From: an uncultured Clostridia bacterium
Lineage (GTDB): Bacteria > Bacillota > Clostridia > Christensenellales > UBA3700
Direction of reading: 5' to 3'
Length of the DNA: 64,000 nucleotides
Assembly (NCBI GenBank): GCA_947246685.1
Contig: CAMXSN010000001.1
Location: 337,643 to 401,642, forward strand
Positions within the stretch are counted from its first letter, which is position 1; every line of letters begins with the position of its first letter. Both the position numbers and the translations under genes were made by a program. The notes beneath the pieces were generated by a model. It did no database searches and was not told the origin of the DNA. It saw only the letters and a program-made list of their open reading frames with translations. Of this stretch, positions 56,099-64,000 are shown in pieces.

Positions 56099-56542
56099 TT
56101 ATATATCGCGCTTCCACATAATCAGCGCATCTTCTCCGTCTTTATAAAACTTTTTTCTAACGCCTTCCGCCACAAATCCAAACTTCTCATAGAGCGATAT
56201 CGCCGCATGATTTCCAGATCGCACCTCCAACGTCAACGATAAAACCTTTCTCAATCTTGCCTGATCGATCATATCCATCATTAGCGCCGCGCCTATGCCT
56301 CTGCGGCGAAAACATATCTTTACCGCCAAATTATTTACGTCCGCCTCATCCAACACCGTATAAAAACTATAGTAGCAAACCGCCTCGCCGTCAATCACTC
56401 CAACCCTGGCGACAGCCCTACTATCGTCTATCAAACCTGCAATCAAATTCTCAGACCATGGATCGGCAATAGATTCTCGCTCTATCAATGCAACTTGCGA
56501 AAGGTAGTTTTTATCCAAATCGGCAAAATTCAATCCGTCCAT
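56099..56542 (-). CDS. rimI: RimI-family protein N-acetyltransferase
   Basis: 147-residue GNAT acetyltransferase. LAVKICFRRRGIGAALM is the acetyl-CoA loop, and SGNHAAISLYEKFGF the family C-terminal motif. RimI-like enzymes acetylate protein N-termini such as ribosomal protein S18. The ATG at 56542 comes one base after the tsaB stop; a GTG at 56581 in frame would overlap tsaB. Confidence 0.9.
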   Translation of the reverse strand: MDGLNFADLDKNYLSQVALIERESIADPWSENLIAGLIDDSRAVARVGVIDGEAVCYYSFYTVLDEADVNNLAVKICFRRRGIGAALMMDMIDQARLRKVLSLTLEVRSGNHAAISLYEKFGFVAEGVRKKFYKDGEDALIMWKRDI

Positions 56543-56543
56543 A

Positions 56544-57143
56544 TTATACCGTTTTATCCATATGATTTTGTTCGTACTCACGCTCTGCCTGAGATTTTTT
56601 GAGATACATAGGCATCAAATCCGAAAAATCAAAATCGGCTATTTTACGCTTGGCAATCGTAATCAGACGCGTCGGATCGGATTGAGCCGACTTGATTATC
56701 ACTCTATTCTTTTTCTCAGCGTCTTCAACAGTCATCTCTCCCATTTCAACCAAATCGAGATATCCCTCTTTGAACTTAGCATAATAAAAACTCCCGTGTC
56801 CGCAATCTATACATACGTAAAAATCGCTGTCATTGACCCCATAAGCCAACTCTTCAAAAGCGCTAATCGCAACGCATTTTTTCCCGCACGCAAAAGCAAG
56901 CGCCTTAACGCAAGATACTCCTATTCTGATCCCGGTAAAAGATCCGGGACCGACGACGCATGCAAAATAATCTATATCGCCGACTGATATCCCGCCCGAT
57001 TCAAGCACTTCTTCGATTGTGGGGATAATCTGCGAATTGTGCTTTTTCGCTCCATCTTCGCCCACTCTCCAAAATAGTTCTTCGCCTACGCTTAGCGCAA
57101 CGACCATTCTATCCGACGACGTATCGATCGCCAAAATATTCAT
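56544..57143 (-). CDS. tsaB: tRNA threonylcarbamoyladenosine biosynthesis protein TsaB
   Basis: 199-residue ASKHA-fold partner of TsaD in t6A37 synthesis: ILAIDTSSDRMVVAL at the N-terminus, VVGPGSFTGIRIGV near 66-79. In the order tsaE-tsaB-rimI; tsaD is not in the window. Confidence 0.94.
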   Translation of the reverse strand: MNILAIDTSSDRMVVALSVGEELFWRVGEDGAKKHNSQIIPTIEEVLESGGISVGDIDYFACVVGPGSFTGIRIGVSCVKALAFACGKKCVAISAFEELAYGVNDSDFYVCIDCGHGSFYYAKFKEGYLDLVEMGEMTVEDAEKKNRVIIKSAQSDPTRLITIAKRKIADFDFSDLMPMYLKKSQAEREYEQNHMDKTV

Positions 57144-57395
57144 ATTTAACTCTCCTTAGCAAATTTTTGCTTATTTTTGTTATTAATTAGTTAAATTTGT
57201 AGAATAATTCTAAAAATTGAACTAATTGAGAAATATATAAATCTAATTGAGAAGTCTTAGAAACCAAGGTTGTCATAATCTAACTTCAAAATTTGGATTT
57301 TTCTCGTCACACTTTTACTTAACAGCTCATAATAATACCGCCAAAACGCGCAGAACAAAAGCGAAACTTTGGCAGTTATTCAAACAATCATCTCA

Positions 57396-57872
57396 TCAAA
57401 ACCGCCCTGCGATATCAGCGCAAATATCTCCATCCATACCGCTGATTTCAAACTTTCTAGAGCCGTCGTCAAGCACTTGGATATCTACGACTATAGCATT
57501 GGATATCCCCTCGAACTTATTCCACTCAATAACGCATACTCCGTCCATATAAAGGTAATCGTTGAGTCCCAACTCATACAGTTCGTCTCCGTCTTGCGCC
57601 CTATACATATCGAAATGGTAAAGCGACAATCGAGCGCCTTCGTATTCTTTCATAAACGTGAACGTCGGACTCGTAACAGTCTCTTCAACTCCCATCGCCA
57701 AAGCCAGCCCTTTCGTAAAAGCAGTTTTGCCGGTGCCGAGATCCCCGTTGAGCAAAATCACTTCCCCGCCCTTGATATACTTCGCAATCTGCGCCGCAAG
57801 ATTGTAAGTATCATCTATGCTGTGAGAAATATATTGAAATTTGCTGGCACTGTCTTTATCCATTTTATCCAT
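57396..57872 (-). CDS. tsaE: tRNA threonylcarbamoyladenosine biosynthesis ATPase TsaE
   Basis: 158 residues. P-loop GDLGTGKT (43-50), TSPTFTFMKEY and YHFDMYRAQDGDELYELG are the family motifs. The 250-base gap to tsaB is AT-rich and holds no credible gene. Confidence 0.94.
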   Translation of the reverse strand: MDKMDKDSASKFQYISHSIDDTYNLAAQIAKYIKGGEVILLNGDLGTGKTAFTKGLALAMGVEETVTSPTFTFMKEYEGARLSLYHFDMYRAQDGDELYELGLNDYLYMDGVCVIEWNKFEGISNAIVVDIQVLDDGSRKFEISGMDGDICADIAGRF

Positions 57873-57923
57873 ATAGTTTAGTCTAAGTCGTTTTAATTAT
57901 TTGATGATTTAATTATATTATAC

Positions 57924-57952
57924 TTGACAGCTTTTTGCAATTAAATTATAAT
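57924..57952 (+). promoter_or_regulatory. Predicted sigma-A promoter of ribU
   Basis: TTGACA (57924-57929), a 17-base spacer and TATAAT (57947-57952), a few bases before the FMN riboswitch. Confidence 0.8.
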
Positions 57953-57970
57953 GTCACTAATCAAATAATT

Positions 57971-58089
57971 CTTTGAGGGTAGGTGAAATTCCTCACCGGT
58001 GGTATAGCCCACAAACGCCGCAAATCTTTATACGGCGCCGAGCAAGCGAAATTCTTGCGCCGACGGTACAGTCCGGATAGGAAAAGGAT
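57971..58089 (+). promoter_or_regulatory. FMN riboswitch (RFN element)
   Basis: The conserved order is seen: GAGGGTAGGTGAAATTCCTC, ACCGGTGGTATAGCCCAC, GCCGAGCAAGCGAAATTC, and GCCGACGGTACAGTCCGGAT. The 3' end of the aptamer runs straight into the ribU ribosome-binding site (AAAGGATG). There is no space for a terminator, so control of translation initiation is likely. Confidence 0.96.
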
Positions 58090-58094
58090 GATAT

Positions 58095-58697
58095 ATGTTT
58101 AATAAAGTTTCAAGAAGCAAGTGGCTTGCTACCACAGCGGTTCTTGCCGCGCTTGCAAGCGTTCTGTATTTTTGGGAAATGCCCGCGCCTTTAATGCCGC
58201 CGTTTATTCAATTCGATTTCTCAATGCTGCCAATTATTATTGGAAATATTGCCTTAGGTCCGATCAGCGCTATAGTTATCGCGTTGATTAAGGATATCAT
58301 TCACGTCATAATCAAAGGAGCCGCCGCAACGGGCGGAATCGGCGATTTAGCAGATTTTATGACGTGTCTATTCTTTATTTTGCCGTCGGGACTTATTTAT
58401 AAAAAATTCCCCAATATCAAAGGTCTGATCGTAGGACTGCTCGCAGGATGTTTTTCATCGGCGATTCTGTCGGGATTGGTATTCAACGCAACGGTCGTAT
58501 ACCCTCTGTATAATAAATTTATCCTTCCGATGGACGCAATATTGGCAATGTACAAAAAAATCCGCCCGTCTTCCAACGGGTTGTGGGAAGTGCTGGCAAT
58601 ATTCAATATGCCGTACACTTTTGTAAAATGCGTAATTATCAGCGTAGTCGCAGTCATAATCGCAAAGCCGTTGGAAAAGTTTATATTACGAAAATAA
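58095..58697 (+). CDS. ribU: Riboflavin ECF-transporter substrate-binding subunit RibU
   Basis: 200-residue membrane protein with about six segments. RibU-type features: KWLATTAVLAALASVLYF near the N-terminus, then FDFSMLPIIIGNIALGP, IALIKDIIHVI and GGIGDLADFMTC. The S-component captures riboflavin and works with the shared EcfA/EcfT module, not present here. The FMN riboswitch immediately upstream confirms the flavin assignment. Confidence 0.95.
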   Translation: MFNKVSRSKWLATTAVLAALASVLYFWEMPAPLMPPFIQFDFSMLPIIIGNIALGPISAIVIALIKDIIHVIIKGAAATGGIGDLADFMTCLFFILPSGLIYKKFPNIKGLIVGLLAGCFSSAILSGLVFNATVVYPLYNKFILPMDAILAMYKKIRPSSNGLWEVLAIFNMPYTFVKCVIISVVAVIIAKPLEKFILRK

Positions 58698-58723
58698 CAA
58701 AAAAAATCATCTCAAAGAATTAT

Positions 58724-58756
58724 AAAAGCGTTGCAGATAGCTGCAACGCTTTATTT
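58724..58756. terminator. Bidirectional terminator between ribU and the YhcN-like gene
   Basis: AAAGCGTTGCAG, loop ATAG, CTGCAACGCTTT (12-bp stem), then ATTTATT on the plus strand and TTATAATT on the minus strand. Confidence 0.8.
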
Positions 58757-58758
58757 AT

Positions 58759-59121
58759 TCAGTTCCTGCGCACTTTAACAGTATAGAACAGCGCCGACGC
58801 GTCTTTCTCATCCACACGCGGTTTTTTATTGAATTTGGATATCTCATAGACTATATCCATATCAAAAGATATCAAAGTCTCGTCAAATCCGTACGCCTCG
58901 TCTAGATCATCGATTATTTCTTGCACCAGCTTATCCCTTTGCGAACGCGAATATATCGGATGCGGCATAATCCCCACAACCACGCAGTTTCTCCATACGT
59001 AAGCATTGCAATAATCCACCAAAGGATTTGAAGCCACTATCGTCTCAACCCCCTGTCTGATTGCTATTTCATCTTCGCCGACTTGATTGATATTCATCTC
59101 GGCAGTATAATCTACTTGCAT
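58759..59121 (-). CDS. Small YhcN/YlaJ-like protein
   Basis: 120 residues from ATG 59121, which follows AGGAGGAGACTT; an in-frame start 11 codons earlier lacks such a site. The region from 12 to 95 resembles the YhcN/YlaJ sporulation lipoprotein domain (VETIVASNPLVDYCNAYVW, VVVGI, LVQEIIDDLDEAYG, DMDIVYEI), but there is no signal peptide or lipobox, so it should be cytoplasmic. The family assignment is tentative. Confidence 0.6.
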   Translation of the reverse strand: MQVDYTAEMNINQVGEDEIAIRQGVETIVASNPLVDYCNAYVWRNCVVVGIMPHPIYSRSQRDKLVQEIIDDLDEAYGFDETLISFDMDIVYEISKFNKKPRVDEKDASALFYTVKVRRN

Positions 59122-59255
59122 AAGTCTCCTCCTACACTGAATATAGTTTGGCAAATTATGTAAATCTTATACGCCTTTATGCTCTAAAATCATCACTTTG
59201 CCGCTCGCGCACTTTAATATATAAAGATAATCAGAATAATTAATAATCAAAGCAC

Positions 59256-59285
59256 ATATTACTGAACATTGTTCAAGCATAGCAA
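59256..59285 (-). promoter_or_regulatory. Promoter with TGAACAnTGTTCA operator inside the spacer
   Basis: Minus-strand TTGCTA (59280-59285), an 18-base spacer and TAATAT (59256-59261). The palindrome 59263-59275 fills most of the spacer, and a near-copy is centred 26 bases upstream. The next gene is the YhcN-like ORF starting at 59121. Confidence 0.55.
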
Positions 59286-59361
59286 TTTTATACAATGTTC
59301 AACAATTTGCTGTATATTATTATGGCAAATAATCGACACATAGTAATAAAATTAACGCAAA

Positions 59362-59397
59362 TATAAAAAGCGAAGCGCATATTAATGCGCTTCGCTT
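59362..59397 (-). terminator. Intrinsic terminator of rsfS
   Basis: AAGCGAAGCGCAT, loop ATTA, complementary arm (13-bp stem), then TTTTTATAT on the minus strand. Confidence 0.85.
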
Positions 59398-59428
59398 GAC
59401 AATTAATATCGGTCCTTTTAATATATTT

Positions 59429-59773
59429 TTATTCCTCTACGCCGTAGTGTCTGACGTTAGCCCCGTCAGACCAGAGATTTTCCAACGAATAAAGCCTTCT
59501 GGTTTCTTCATAGAAGATATGAACTATTACGTCTCCGTAATCGATTACCGCCCATCTTCCTTCCTGTTTTCCCTCAATACGAAGAGGTTCGCATCCTTCT
59601 TTAGACATCCCTTCGTCAACAATGTCGACGAGCGCTTTGACCTGAGTATTCGAGCGCGCCGAACAAATTACGAAATTATCGGCAATTATCGTCAATGCGG
59701 AAATATCCACGATAACTATGTCGCCGGCTTTCTTTTCATCCAGCAATTTGCAAATCAATTCTACTTTTTCCAT
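59429..59773 (-). CDS. rsfS: Ribosomal silencing factor RsfS
   Basis: 114 residues: the family motif VIVDISALTIIADNFVICSA, GRWAVIDYGDVIVHIF and FYEETRRLYSLENLWSD. Binds L14 and blocks subunit joining in starvation. It follows the nadD-yqeK fusion, the usual gene order. Confidence 0.94.
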   Translation of the reverse strand: MEKVELICKLLDEKKAGDIVIVDISALTIIADNFVICSARSNTQVKALVDIVDEGMSKEGCEPLRIEGKQEGRWAVIDYGDVIVHIFYEETRRLYSLENLWSDGANVRHYGVEE

Positions 59774-59817
59774 TTGAACTCCTTATTTTATACGCCTTCG
59801 CGCACTTTATCCGTTAA

Positions 59818-60930
59818 TTATTTTTTATTTATTCCGTCCAAGGCCTCTAACGTCAACGGATAAATTTCTCCGCATTTGCTGCTAAGCAAAAATTCGTATT
59901 GAGACTTAACGCACTCGCTATATGCAAAATCAAGCGATTTTTTCATGCATTTCCTCAGATATCCGACTTCCGCATAATCTCTGCCGCGTTCCAACATATC
60001 GCTGCAAAATATCAGCTTCTGCAAATCGGTCATGACCTTTTTGCCCGTCGTATGATATTTTATCGCTTCAAGAACGTCCGCATCTTGCACTCCGTATTTG
60101 CTACGCGCTATCTCCGCGCCTAAAAACTGATGTTCGACCGGCGTGCCGACAGCGTCTTTGGGTACGCTTTCAGATACGTGTGAAATATGGCATAACGCCT
60201 TGGCGCAATCATGCAACACTCCTGCCAAAAGCACTTTGTCATAATCGAGCCCCAACGACAGCGAATAATTGGTCTCTATTGCAAACGACGCCGTGCGCAG
60301 ACAGTGCAAAAACGTGCACAGCGGAATATCGGACTCGAGTCGGGTCAGCAACGGCGCGTAAAAACCGTAAATACCGCGCTCCTTAATATATTCGGCGACC
60401 CGAATGTCCACGTCGTCAAACTCGCCCAAAGCCGCCTTGTATCTTATTACAGTAGACGACACGTCCGCAGGATGATAATCGCTCACCTTAATATCCGCGC
60501 CTTGTTGGCGCCAATACTTCAACGCTTCGTTAAACCTTACGTCTTCGCCGCGCGTAAACACTATAAGCGGACTTTGACGAATGATATCACGGGGATTTTT
60601 CCATTTATTGAGATCAATAAGACTGTCTCCGCCTATCACAAACGCAATATCGCCGTACATTTGCTTGAGCTTGGGCAAAACTTCGCAAGTATAATGTCTG
60701 TCGCCGTCGCGGCTCTCCAAATCGCAGATTTCAACGTCGCGGCAATCGCCGAGAGCAATTTTAATCATCTCCTCACGGTCTTCAAAAGAAGTTGCGCAAT
60801 GCTTGTGCGGAGGGTTGTTGGACGGCAATAAAATAACTTTGTCAACGCCTTCCGTCGACAAGAGACTGCGAATAATATTGACGTGTTCGTTGTGAATGGG
60901 ATTGAAAGCTCCTCCGAAAATCACCCGCAT
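59818..60930 (-). CDS. nadD-yqeK: Fused nicotinate-nucleotide adenylyltransferase and YqeK-type HD hydrolase
   Basis: 370 residues. Residues 1-about 195 are NadD: GGAFNPIHNEH (5-15) and SSTVIR, which makes NaAD from NaMN and ATP. Residues about 200-370 are a YqeK-type HD domain (LAGVLHDCAKAL near 235-246, IKYHTTG), a family known to cleave Ap4A. I start at ATG 60930, which follows GAGGAGTTTTT and gives the exact NadD beginning; the frame is open 28 codons further up. The two functions are separate adjacent genes in most Bacillota; fusions are known in some lineages. No stop or frameshift lies between the domains. Confidence 0.94.
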   Translation of the reverse strand: MRVIFGGAFNPIHNEHVNIIRSLLSTEGVDKVILLPSNNPPHKHCATSFEDREEMIKIALGDCRDVEICDLESRDGDRHYTCEVLPKLKQMYGDIAFVIGGDSLIDLNKWKNPRDIIRQSPLIVFTRGEDVRFNEALKYWRQQGADIKVSDYHPADVSSTVIRYKAALGEFDDVDIRVAEYIKERGIYGFYAPLLTRLESDIPLCTFLHCLRTASFAIETNYSLSLGLDYDKVLLAGVLHDCAKALCHISHVSESVPKDAVGTPVEHQFLGAEIARSKYGVQDADVLEAIKYHTTGKKVMTDLQKLIFCSDMLERGRDYAEVGYLRKCMKKSLDFAYSECVKSQYEFLLSSKCGEIYPLTLEALDGINKK

Positions 60931-60949
60931 AAAAACTCCTCTTAATAAT

Positions 60950-60978
60950 ATTCTACACAAATACTCGGATTTTAGCAA
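60950..60978 (-). promoter_or_regulatory. Predicted sigma-A promoter of nadD-yqeK-rsfS
   Basis: Minus-strand TTGCTA (60973-60978), a 17-base spacer and TAGAAT (60950-60955). Confidence 0.55.
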
Positions 60979-61070
60979 CAAGATAAGCGCCATTGCATTT
61001 AGTAGCGATATCAAATATCAAAACCGCGGCAAACGCGTATAAAATATTAAAACCCGTCGATAATCGTGAT

Positions 61071-61814
61071 ATGGCGATAATATTGGATATAATACTTCTT
61101 TGCATAATAATCTACGTGGGCGCTTATATCGGCCTATCGTTTGTTTCTATGAGTCTGCTGATGAAATTGCTGTGCAGCGGTCTGATAACATTTGTCGCGG
61201 TATCGCTTATAAGATTTGCATACTCAAAGCTCAACGGCAAGGAGATCAAATACCGAAAATTTATTACATATCTGATATGGCAAGGCGAAGATTATGCCAA
61301 AGAATTGCTTGCTCAGCTGTGTTTGGAAAGTCAAAAACCCTTTGAAGATAGAGGCGAATATCTGTTGATCGACGGCGCGGCGGTATTTCTGTGGACCAAA
61401 TACGGCAACCTCTCGGCAGATACTATGGTAAAGTTTTATCGAACTTGCAAAAAAGACGGAATCACAAAAGCGTACGTGCTTACAACCAACGGCGACAAAA
61501 AGGTGTTGGCTTTTGTCAAGAGTTTCGGAGACGTCATTCTAATGTTCTCAACTTTCAAGCCGATATATAAAAAACTCAAATCCCAAAACTCATTGCCTGA
61601 AGACGTCAAAATCAAAATTCCCGCAAAAGAGATGTTCTTTCTTGTGCTGCAAACGGCGTTTAACCGCAAAAACGGTTTCCGATTCATCGGAGTAAGCGCG
61701 CTGTTGCTAGCGATAAGTTTCGTCACTCCGTTCAAAAACTATTACGTCGCATTGGCAAGCGTTAATCTCGCGTTGTCATTGGGATGTCTGATTAGCGGAT
61801 TTATAAAAAAATAA
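61071..61814 (+). CDS. Membrane protein of unknown function with a soluble central domain
   Basis: 247 residues from ATG 61071; no clear ribosome-binding site, and an earlier in-frame start at 60993 is possible but adds a non-hydrophobic leader. Two membrane segments near residues 2-21 and 24-46 are followed by a soluble domain (about 60-190; LLIDGAAVFLWTKYG, KDGITKAYVLTTNGDKK, FGDVILMFSTF) and two further membrane segments at the C-terminus. The strand pattern LLIDG ... KAYVLTTN faintly resembles Mrr-like nuclease folds, but I cannot support that. I do not recognise the family. Confidence 0.6.
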   Translation: MAIILDIILLCIIIYVGAYIGLSFVSMSLLMKLLCSGLITFVAVSLIRFAYSKLNGKEIKYRKFITYLIWQGEDYAKELLAQLCLESQKPFEDRGEYLLIDGAAVFLWTKYGNLSADTMVKFYRTCKKDGITKAYVLTTNGDKKVLAFVKSFGDVILMFSTFKPIYKKLKSQNSLPEDVKIKIPAKEMFFLVLQTAFNRKNGFRFIGVSALLLAISFVTPFKNYYVALASVNLALSLGCLISGFIKK

Positions 61815-61997
61815 ACGGATCATTCAATATCCTAAATACCGCATTCATTACCGCGTCAAACTAATTGCATTAAACTTATCTACTCCGGAGCCTGCATAAA
61901 ATATCTATTATCTTATAATTGCGTTAAATAAACATCGACGCACCTAACGTACGTCGATGTAAAACGTTGTATCAACTTGACGCAACTAATTTTGCTT

Positions 61998-63476
61998 TTA
62001 CAACAATATGCACAGCACTCCGCCTTTACCCTCGTTGACGATGCGCGTTACTGTCTTTCTCAGCTTACCTCTGACCTCTTCGGGCATAGCCATAAGCTTA
62101 TTGTTAAGCCCTTCTTTAGCGATAACGTTGAGACTTTTGCCAAACATATTGGTATTCCATATGCCTTGACCGTCGTCGCCGAATTCTTCAAGCCATGCTT
62201 TGAGGTTGGCTTCGTTTTGCATATCGGTATTAAGCACGGGATTGACCTCGGTCTCCACGTCCACTCTCATAATATGCATAGCCGGCGCGGACGCTTTGAG
62301 CTTTATGCCGTAACGCGAACCTTTGCGCACTATCTGCGGACTTTGCAGCTGCATATCCTCAAGCGAAGGAGTAACGACGCCGTATCCGTAATTGTCTACG
62401 TCGCTGAGCGCCTGTTTGATCTTCTCGTATTGATTTCTCGCTTGAGCGAATTCTTTGATATAAGACACGAGTTGGCACTCGTCAGCAATTTCCATGCCGC
62501 ACTGCTCGGACAATACTCGATAGAATAGCTGAGGCTGCGGATTAATTGCGAGCGAACACGTTCCTTTGCCGTAATCGACGCGTACGGCGCAGTCTTTTTG
62601 CAAATATTGATCGCCGTCAAAGATATCTACAAGCAATCTGTAATCGCCCATGACCTGCATATTTTTCGCCTGCTCGCAAACTTTGTCGATTATATGAGAG
62701 ATAATTTCGCTCGTTCTGGGCAAAGCCTGCATCCATCCCGGCATAGCGACGTCAACCATTCTCAGCGGGAACTGCAAAAGCACGGCTTCCAAAAGTTCGC
62801 CCATATCCTGAGCGGACATTTCCTGAATATTTTTGAGCATTACGGGTATGCCGTATTCGTCGGCGAGCTGATCTCTCAGTCTCACAGATTCGCTATCCTG
62901 CGGATGCTTGGAATTGAGCAACAGCACAAACGGCTTGTCGAGTTCTTTCATCTCGCGCACTACGCGTCTTTCTGCGCTGAGATATCCTTCTCTGGGCAGA
63001 TCGAGAATCGAGCCGTCCGTAGATACCAATACTCCGATCGTCGAATGATCGGTGATAACTTTGCTCGTGCCGTATTCCGCAGCTTGAGTAAACGGCATCT
63101 GTTCATCGCTCCAAGGAGTATTGACGAGTCTGTCGCTGTCCCCCTCTTCAAATCCCTGCGCGCCCTCAAACGGATACCCTACGCAATCCACCAATCTCAA
63201 CTTTGCGTTGCAGTTCGGCGCCAGCTCAACGTCCACTCCGCCGTCAGGCACGAATTTCGGCTGGGTTGTCATAATGGTCTTTCCGTCCGCAGATTGCGGC
63301 AGTTCGTCGACGATTCTCTCTTTGTGATAACCGTCTTGAAGATTTGGCAGAACCATAGTTTGCATAAACCTTGTTATAAAAGTGGATTTTCCACTTCTTA
63401 CAGGTCCGACGACTCCTATATAGATATTTCCTTCCGTTCTTGTGGCAATATCCTGATAAAGGTCAAATTTTTCCAT
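61998..63476 (-). CDS. spoIVA: Stage IV sporulation protein A
   Basis: Morphogenetic ATPase that polymerises on the forespore surface to form the coat basement layer. 492 residues from ATG 63476, the same length as the B. subtilis protein; the ATG follows GGAGGAGTAT. Walker A GPVRSGKST (24-32), IMTTQPKFVPDGGV, LVDCVGYPFEGAQGFEEG and TDHSTIGVLVSTDGS are the family landmarks. Strong evidence that the organism makes endospores. Confidence 0.97.
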   Translation of the reverse strand: MEKFDLYQDIATRTEGNIYIGVVGPVRSGKSTFITRFMQTMVLPNLQDGYHKERIVDELPQSADGKTIMTTQPKFVPDGGVDVELAPNCNAKLRLVDCVGYPFEGAQGFEEGDSDRLVNTPWSDEQMPFTQAAEYGTSKVITDHSTIGVLVSTDGSILDLPREGYLSAERRVVREMKELDKPFVLLLNSKHPQDSESVRLRDQLADEYGIPVMLKNIQEMSAQDMGELLEAVLLQFPLRMVDVAMPGWMQALPRTSEIISHIIDKVCEQAKNMQVMGDYRLLVDIFDGDQYLQKDCAVRVDYGKGTCSLAINPQPQLFYRVLSEQCGMEIADECQLVSYIKEFAQARNQYEKIKQALSDVDNYGYGVVTPSLEDMQLQSPQIVRKGSRYGIKLKASAPAMHIMRVDVETEVNPVLNTDMQNEANLKAWLEEFGDDGQGIWNTNMFGKSLNVIAKEGLNNKLMAMPEEVRGKLRKTVTRIVNEGKGGVLCILL

Positions 63477-63660
63477 ATACTCCTCCACTTTTTTGTTCGT
63501 TAAAGTATATTGGCGCAACAATGCTTTTATGATATAATTTCAAAAATAATTTGTCGAAAGCTTTTACCAAGCGGCAACAGATCGTTTTAATCGCTTTGAT
63601 TAGACGACTTACGGAACATTATACTTATAAATATATATTTGTCCAATCATAAAGTTTTAT

Positions 63661-63690
63661 ATAAAAATAGGCAGAGATAACTCTGCCTTT
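63661..63690 (-). terminator. Intrinsic terminator of the TIGR00725-type gene
   Basis: AGGCAGAG (63669-63676), loop ATAA, CTCTGCCT (63681-63688), then ATTTTTAT on the minus strand. Confidence 0.8.
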
Positions 63691-63711
63691 AATTCTACGC
63701 TTGCGTCGCTA

Positions 63712-64000
63712 TTAAATGATGATACCTTTGTGAAACTTGTTGTATCTATCGACGTATTTATCCAGCACGGCGATAACGTCGTCGCTGTTGCTGACTGCAA
63801 ATACCTTGTCTTCGGGAATATCTTCGTATCTGATCCTTTCGTCCATACGGGTACCCGCGACCTTACTGCTCCATCCGTCTACGCAGTCGTATGCCATTAT
63901 AAGTCTCAGCATCGGCCACGCAAAAGCTATCTCTGACAGCGTGCCTGCGCCTCCGCCGATTGCGACTACGGCGTCTGCGTTGGCAACGATAGCGTTGCGC
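63712..64000 (-). CDS. TIGR00725/LOG-like Rossmann-fold protein (N-terminus outside window)
   Basis: The reading frame enters from the right edge (RNAIVANADAVVAIGGG, then AGTLSEIAFAW), so only the C-terminal about 95 residues are present. GGGAGTLSE is the nucleotide-binding loop of the SLOG/TIGR00725 and LOG families. Downstream lies KVAGTRMDERIRYEDIPEDK. Function unknown in this subfamily. Confidence 0.75.
   Translation of the reverse strand, partial: RNAIVANADAVVAIGGGAGTLSEIAFAWPMLRLIMAYDCVDGWSSKVAGTRMDERIRYEDIPEDKVFAVSNSDDVIAVLDKYVDRYNKFHKGIII

Larger units (their letters stand above)
59122..59428 (-). other. Intergenic region with a promoter and two palindromic operator-like sites
   Basis: No credible gene. 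From right to left it holds the rsfS terminator, an 11/13 match to TGAACAATGTTCA at 59289-59301, a minus-strand promoter (59256-59285) and a perfect copy of the palindrome inside its spacer (59263-59275). Confidence 0.6.

Overview
The window is a slice of a bacterial chromosome, most likely an endospore-forming member of the Clostridia (Bacillota). The evidence is spoIVA, a PdaB-type deacetylase, a Bacillota-type FMN riboswitch before ribU, a large SRP RNA, a CIRCE-controlled groESL operon, SepF, a DivIVA-family protein and RqcH. Most genes lie on the minus strand. Base composition is moderate except for a strongly AT-rich stretch at about 18-24.5 kb. I recognised no tRNA, rRNA, CRISPR array, IS element or prophage.

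Layout: 0-3 kb holds tig-clpP-clpX (clpX cut by the left edge). 3-8 kb holds rqcH and a yggS-sepF-lspA-rluD operon. 8.1-8.6 kb is a gene-free, hairpin-rich block bounded by an inverted repeat. 8.6-13 kb holds a double OB-fold protein, a polysaccharide deacetylase, SRP RNA, an NYN/OST-HTH protein and a SPOR-like membrane protein. 13-15 kb is groESL. 15-24.5 kb is an accessory surface-protein locus: one 1433-residue secreted lipase-like/LRR/InlB-repeat/polyglycine protein, preceded on its strand by five tandem single-pass membrane paralogues (order A-B-A-B-A, unit about 1.85 kb) with conserved ends and divergent centres. 24.5-31 kb holds a DivIVA-like gene, pncB, lgt, galK and the divergent galT. 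31-41 kb holds dnaX-ybaB-recR, a GPH-family transporter, an orphan mazF, a flavoprotein, nnrDE, recX and ygiQ. 41-50.6 kb is a purine operon, purE-C-M-N-H-D-L. 50.6-57.9 kb holds a DnaA-box cluster, icd, ddl, a membrane-anchored murF, a hydrolase and tsaE-tsaB-rimI. 58-64 kb holds ribU, a small YhcN/YlaJ-like protein, rsfS, a nadD-yqeK fusion, an unknown membrane protein, spoIVA and a truncated TIGR00725-type gene.

The most interesting parts are the tandem paralogue/giant protein locus (mosaic genes, G-tracts inside ribosome-binding sites, repeated leader hairpins, a composition break inside the giant gene), the inverted-repeat-bounded structured block at 8.3-8.56 kb, and a set of TGAACAnTGTTCA palindromes, one of which sits inside a predicted promoter. 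All functional statements are inferences from motifs read by eye; no database search was possible.
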